DNA of 64,000 nt, from contig NZ_KI911563.1 of NCBI RefSeq assembly GCF_000515335.1, forward strand, positions 387,735 to 451,734, read 5' to 3'. A program made the translations under genes and the position numbers. Below are positions 63,869 to 64,000 of this stretch, piece after piece; position 1 is the first letter of the stretch, and each line of letters begins with the position of its first letter. This stretch comes from Cohnella panacarvi Gsoil 349. Its GTDB lineage: Bacteria > Bacillota > Bacilli > Paenibacillales > Paenibacillaceae. The notes under the pieces were generated by a model. That model made no database searches and had not been told where the DNA came from. It saw only the letters and a program-made list of their open reading frames with translations.

Positions 63869-64000
63869 ATGATCATTAAAGTGTTAGGTTCCGCCGCGGG
63901 CGGAGGCTTTCCGCAATGGAATTGCGCTTGTCCGAATTGCCGTCGGACGAGATCCGGCGATCCGAACGTAAGCGCTAGGCGGAACGATTCGCTCGCCGTC
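63869..64000 (+). CDS. pqqB: PqqB, N-terminal part (3' end outside window)
   Basis: The 44 visible codons read '[19 protein letters not shown]' and then 'CPNC'. This is the near-invariant start of PqqB, a metallo-beta-lactamase-fold enzyme that hydroxylates the diamino-acid intermediate after PqqE/PqqF action in PQQ synthesis. The Cys motif 'NCACPNC' matches the zinc-binding loop. GAGGGG precedes the start. The downstream genes (pqqC, D, E) lie beyond the window. Confidence 0.95.
   Translation, partial: MIIKVLGSAAGGGFPQWNCACPNCRRTRSGDPNVSARRNDSLAV

Noticed and set aside
1-64000. CRISPR arrays, tRNA or rRNA genes, insertion sequences
   Set aside because: No regularly spaced repeats, cloverleaf-like conserved loops, rRNA motifs or transposase-like products were seen on either strand by eye.

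Overview
The window looks like a chromosomal segment of an endospore-forming, Gram-positive member of the Paenibacillaceae (Paenibacillus/Cohnella-like). The evidence is a CwlJ-type spore cortex hydrolase, a YhcN/YlaJ-type sporulation lipoprotein, a PdaA-type muramic-acid deacetylase, SLH and copper-amine-oxidase-N 'stalk' proteins, many Gram-positive signal peptides and lipoboxes, strong GGAGG ribosome binding sites, and sugar ABC permeases without their own ATPase. Most of the window has mid-range GC. The stretch from about 9.6 to 18.4 kb is visibly AT-richer. No rRNA, tRNA, CRISPR array, transposase or phage gene was seen.

Layout. 0-1.5 kb: start of a histidine racemase gene (cntK, metallophore synthesis) behind a ZagA/YciC-type zinc GTPase, with a Zur-like operator over the promoter. 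1.6-9.5 kb: housekeeping and envelope genes (acyltransferase, ComA/ComP-like two-component pair in tail-to-tail overlap, VanW protein). 9.6-18.4 kb: an AT-rich segment with a BtrH-like protein, an SLH protein and a roughly 2,090-residue PKD-type surface protein split by one extra A in a homopolymer. 18.8-20.4 kb: a short-chain dehydrogenase and PdaA. 20.4-29.7 kb: two adjacent operons, one with two tandem sugar-binding lipoproteins, two permeases and an HlyD-like protein, the other with an OmpR/HisKA two-component system and a propeller lipoprotein.

31.4-46.5 kb holds a compact hybrid biosynthetic operon on the minus strand. In transcription order it encodes a stand-alone BtrH-like protein, a trans-acting malonyl transferase, a megasynthase with the order KS-ACP-C-FkbH-ACP-BtrH, a free carrier protein, an NRPS with the order A-T-C-A-T, and a GT8 glycosyltransferase. 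In the C-FkbH-ACP part an FkbH glyceryl-loading domain sits where an adenylation domain is expected, and a BtrH-like cysteine acyltransferase domain sits where a thioesterase is expected. The two stand-alone BtrH-like proteins have alanine at the position of the likely catalytic cysteine. This is the best candidate here for an undescribed system.

47-63.7 kb: secreted and carbohydrate-related genes (short-form glucan phosphorylase, cytoplasmic-looking GH9 enzyme, two glycosyltransferases), a flavin monooxygenase/DUF3237 pair facing a bacterial GRAS-family protein, and spore-related genes. The right edge (63.7-64.0 kb) carries a complete pqqA and the start of pqqB, so a pyrroloquinoline quinone pathway begins there, which is unexpected in a Firmicute.
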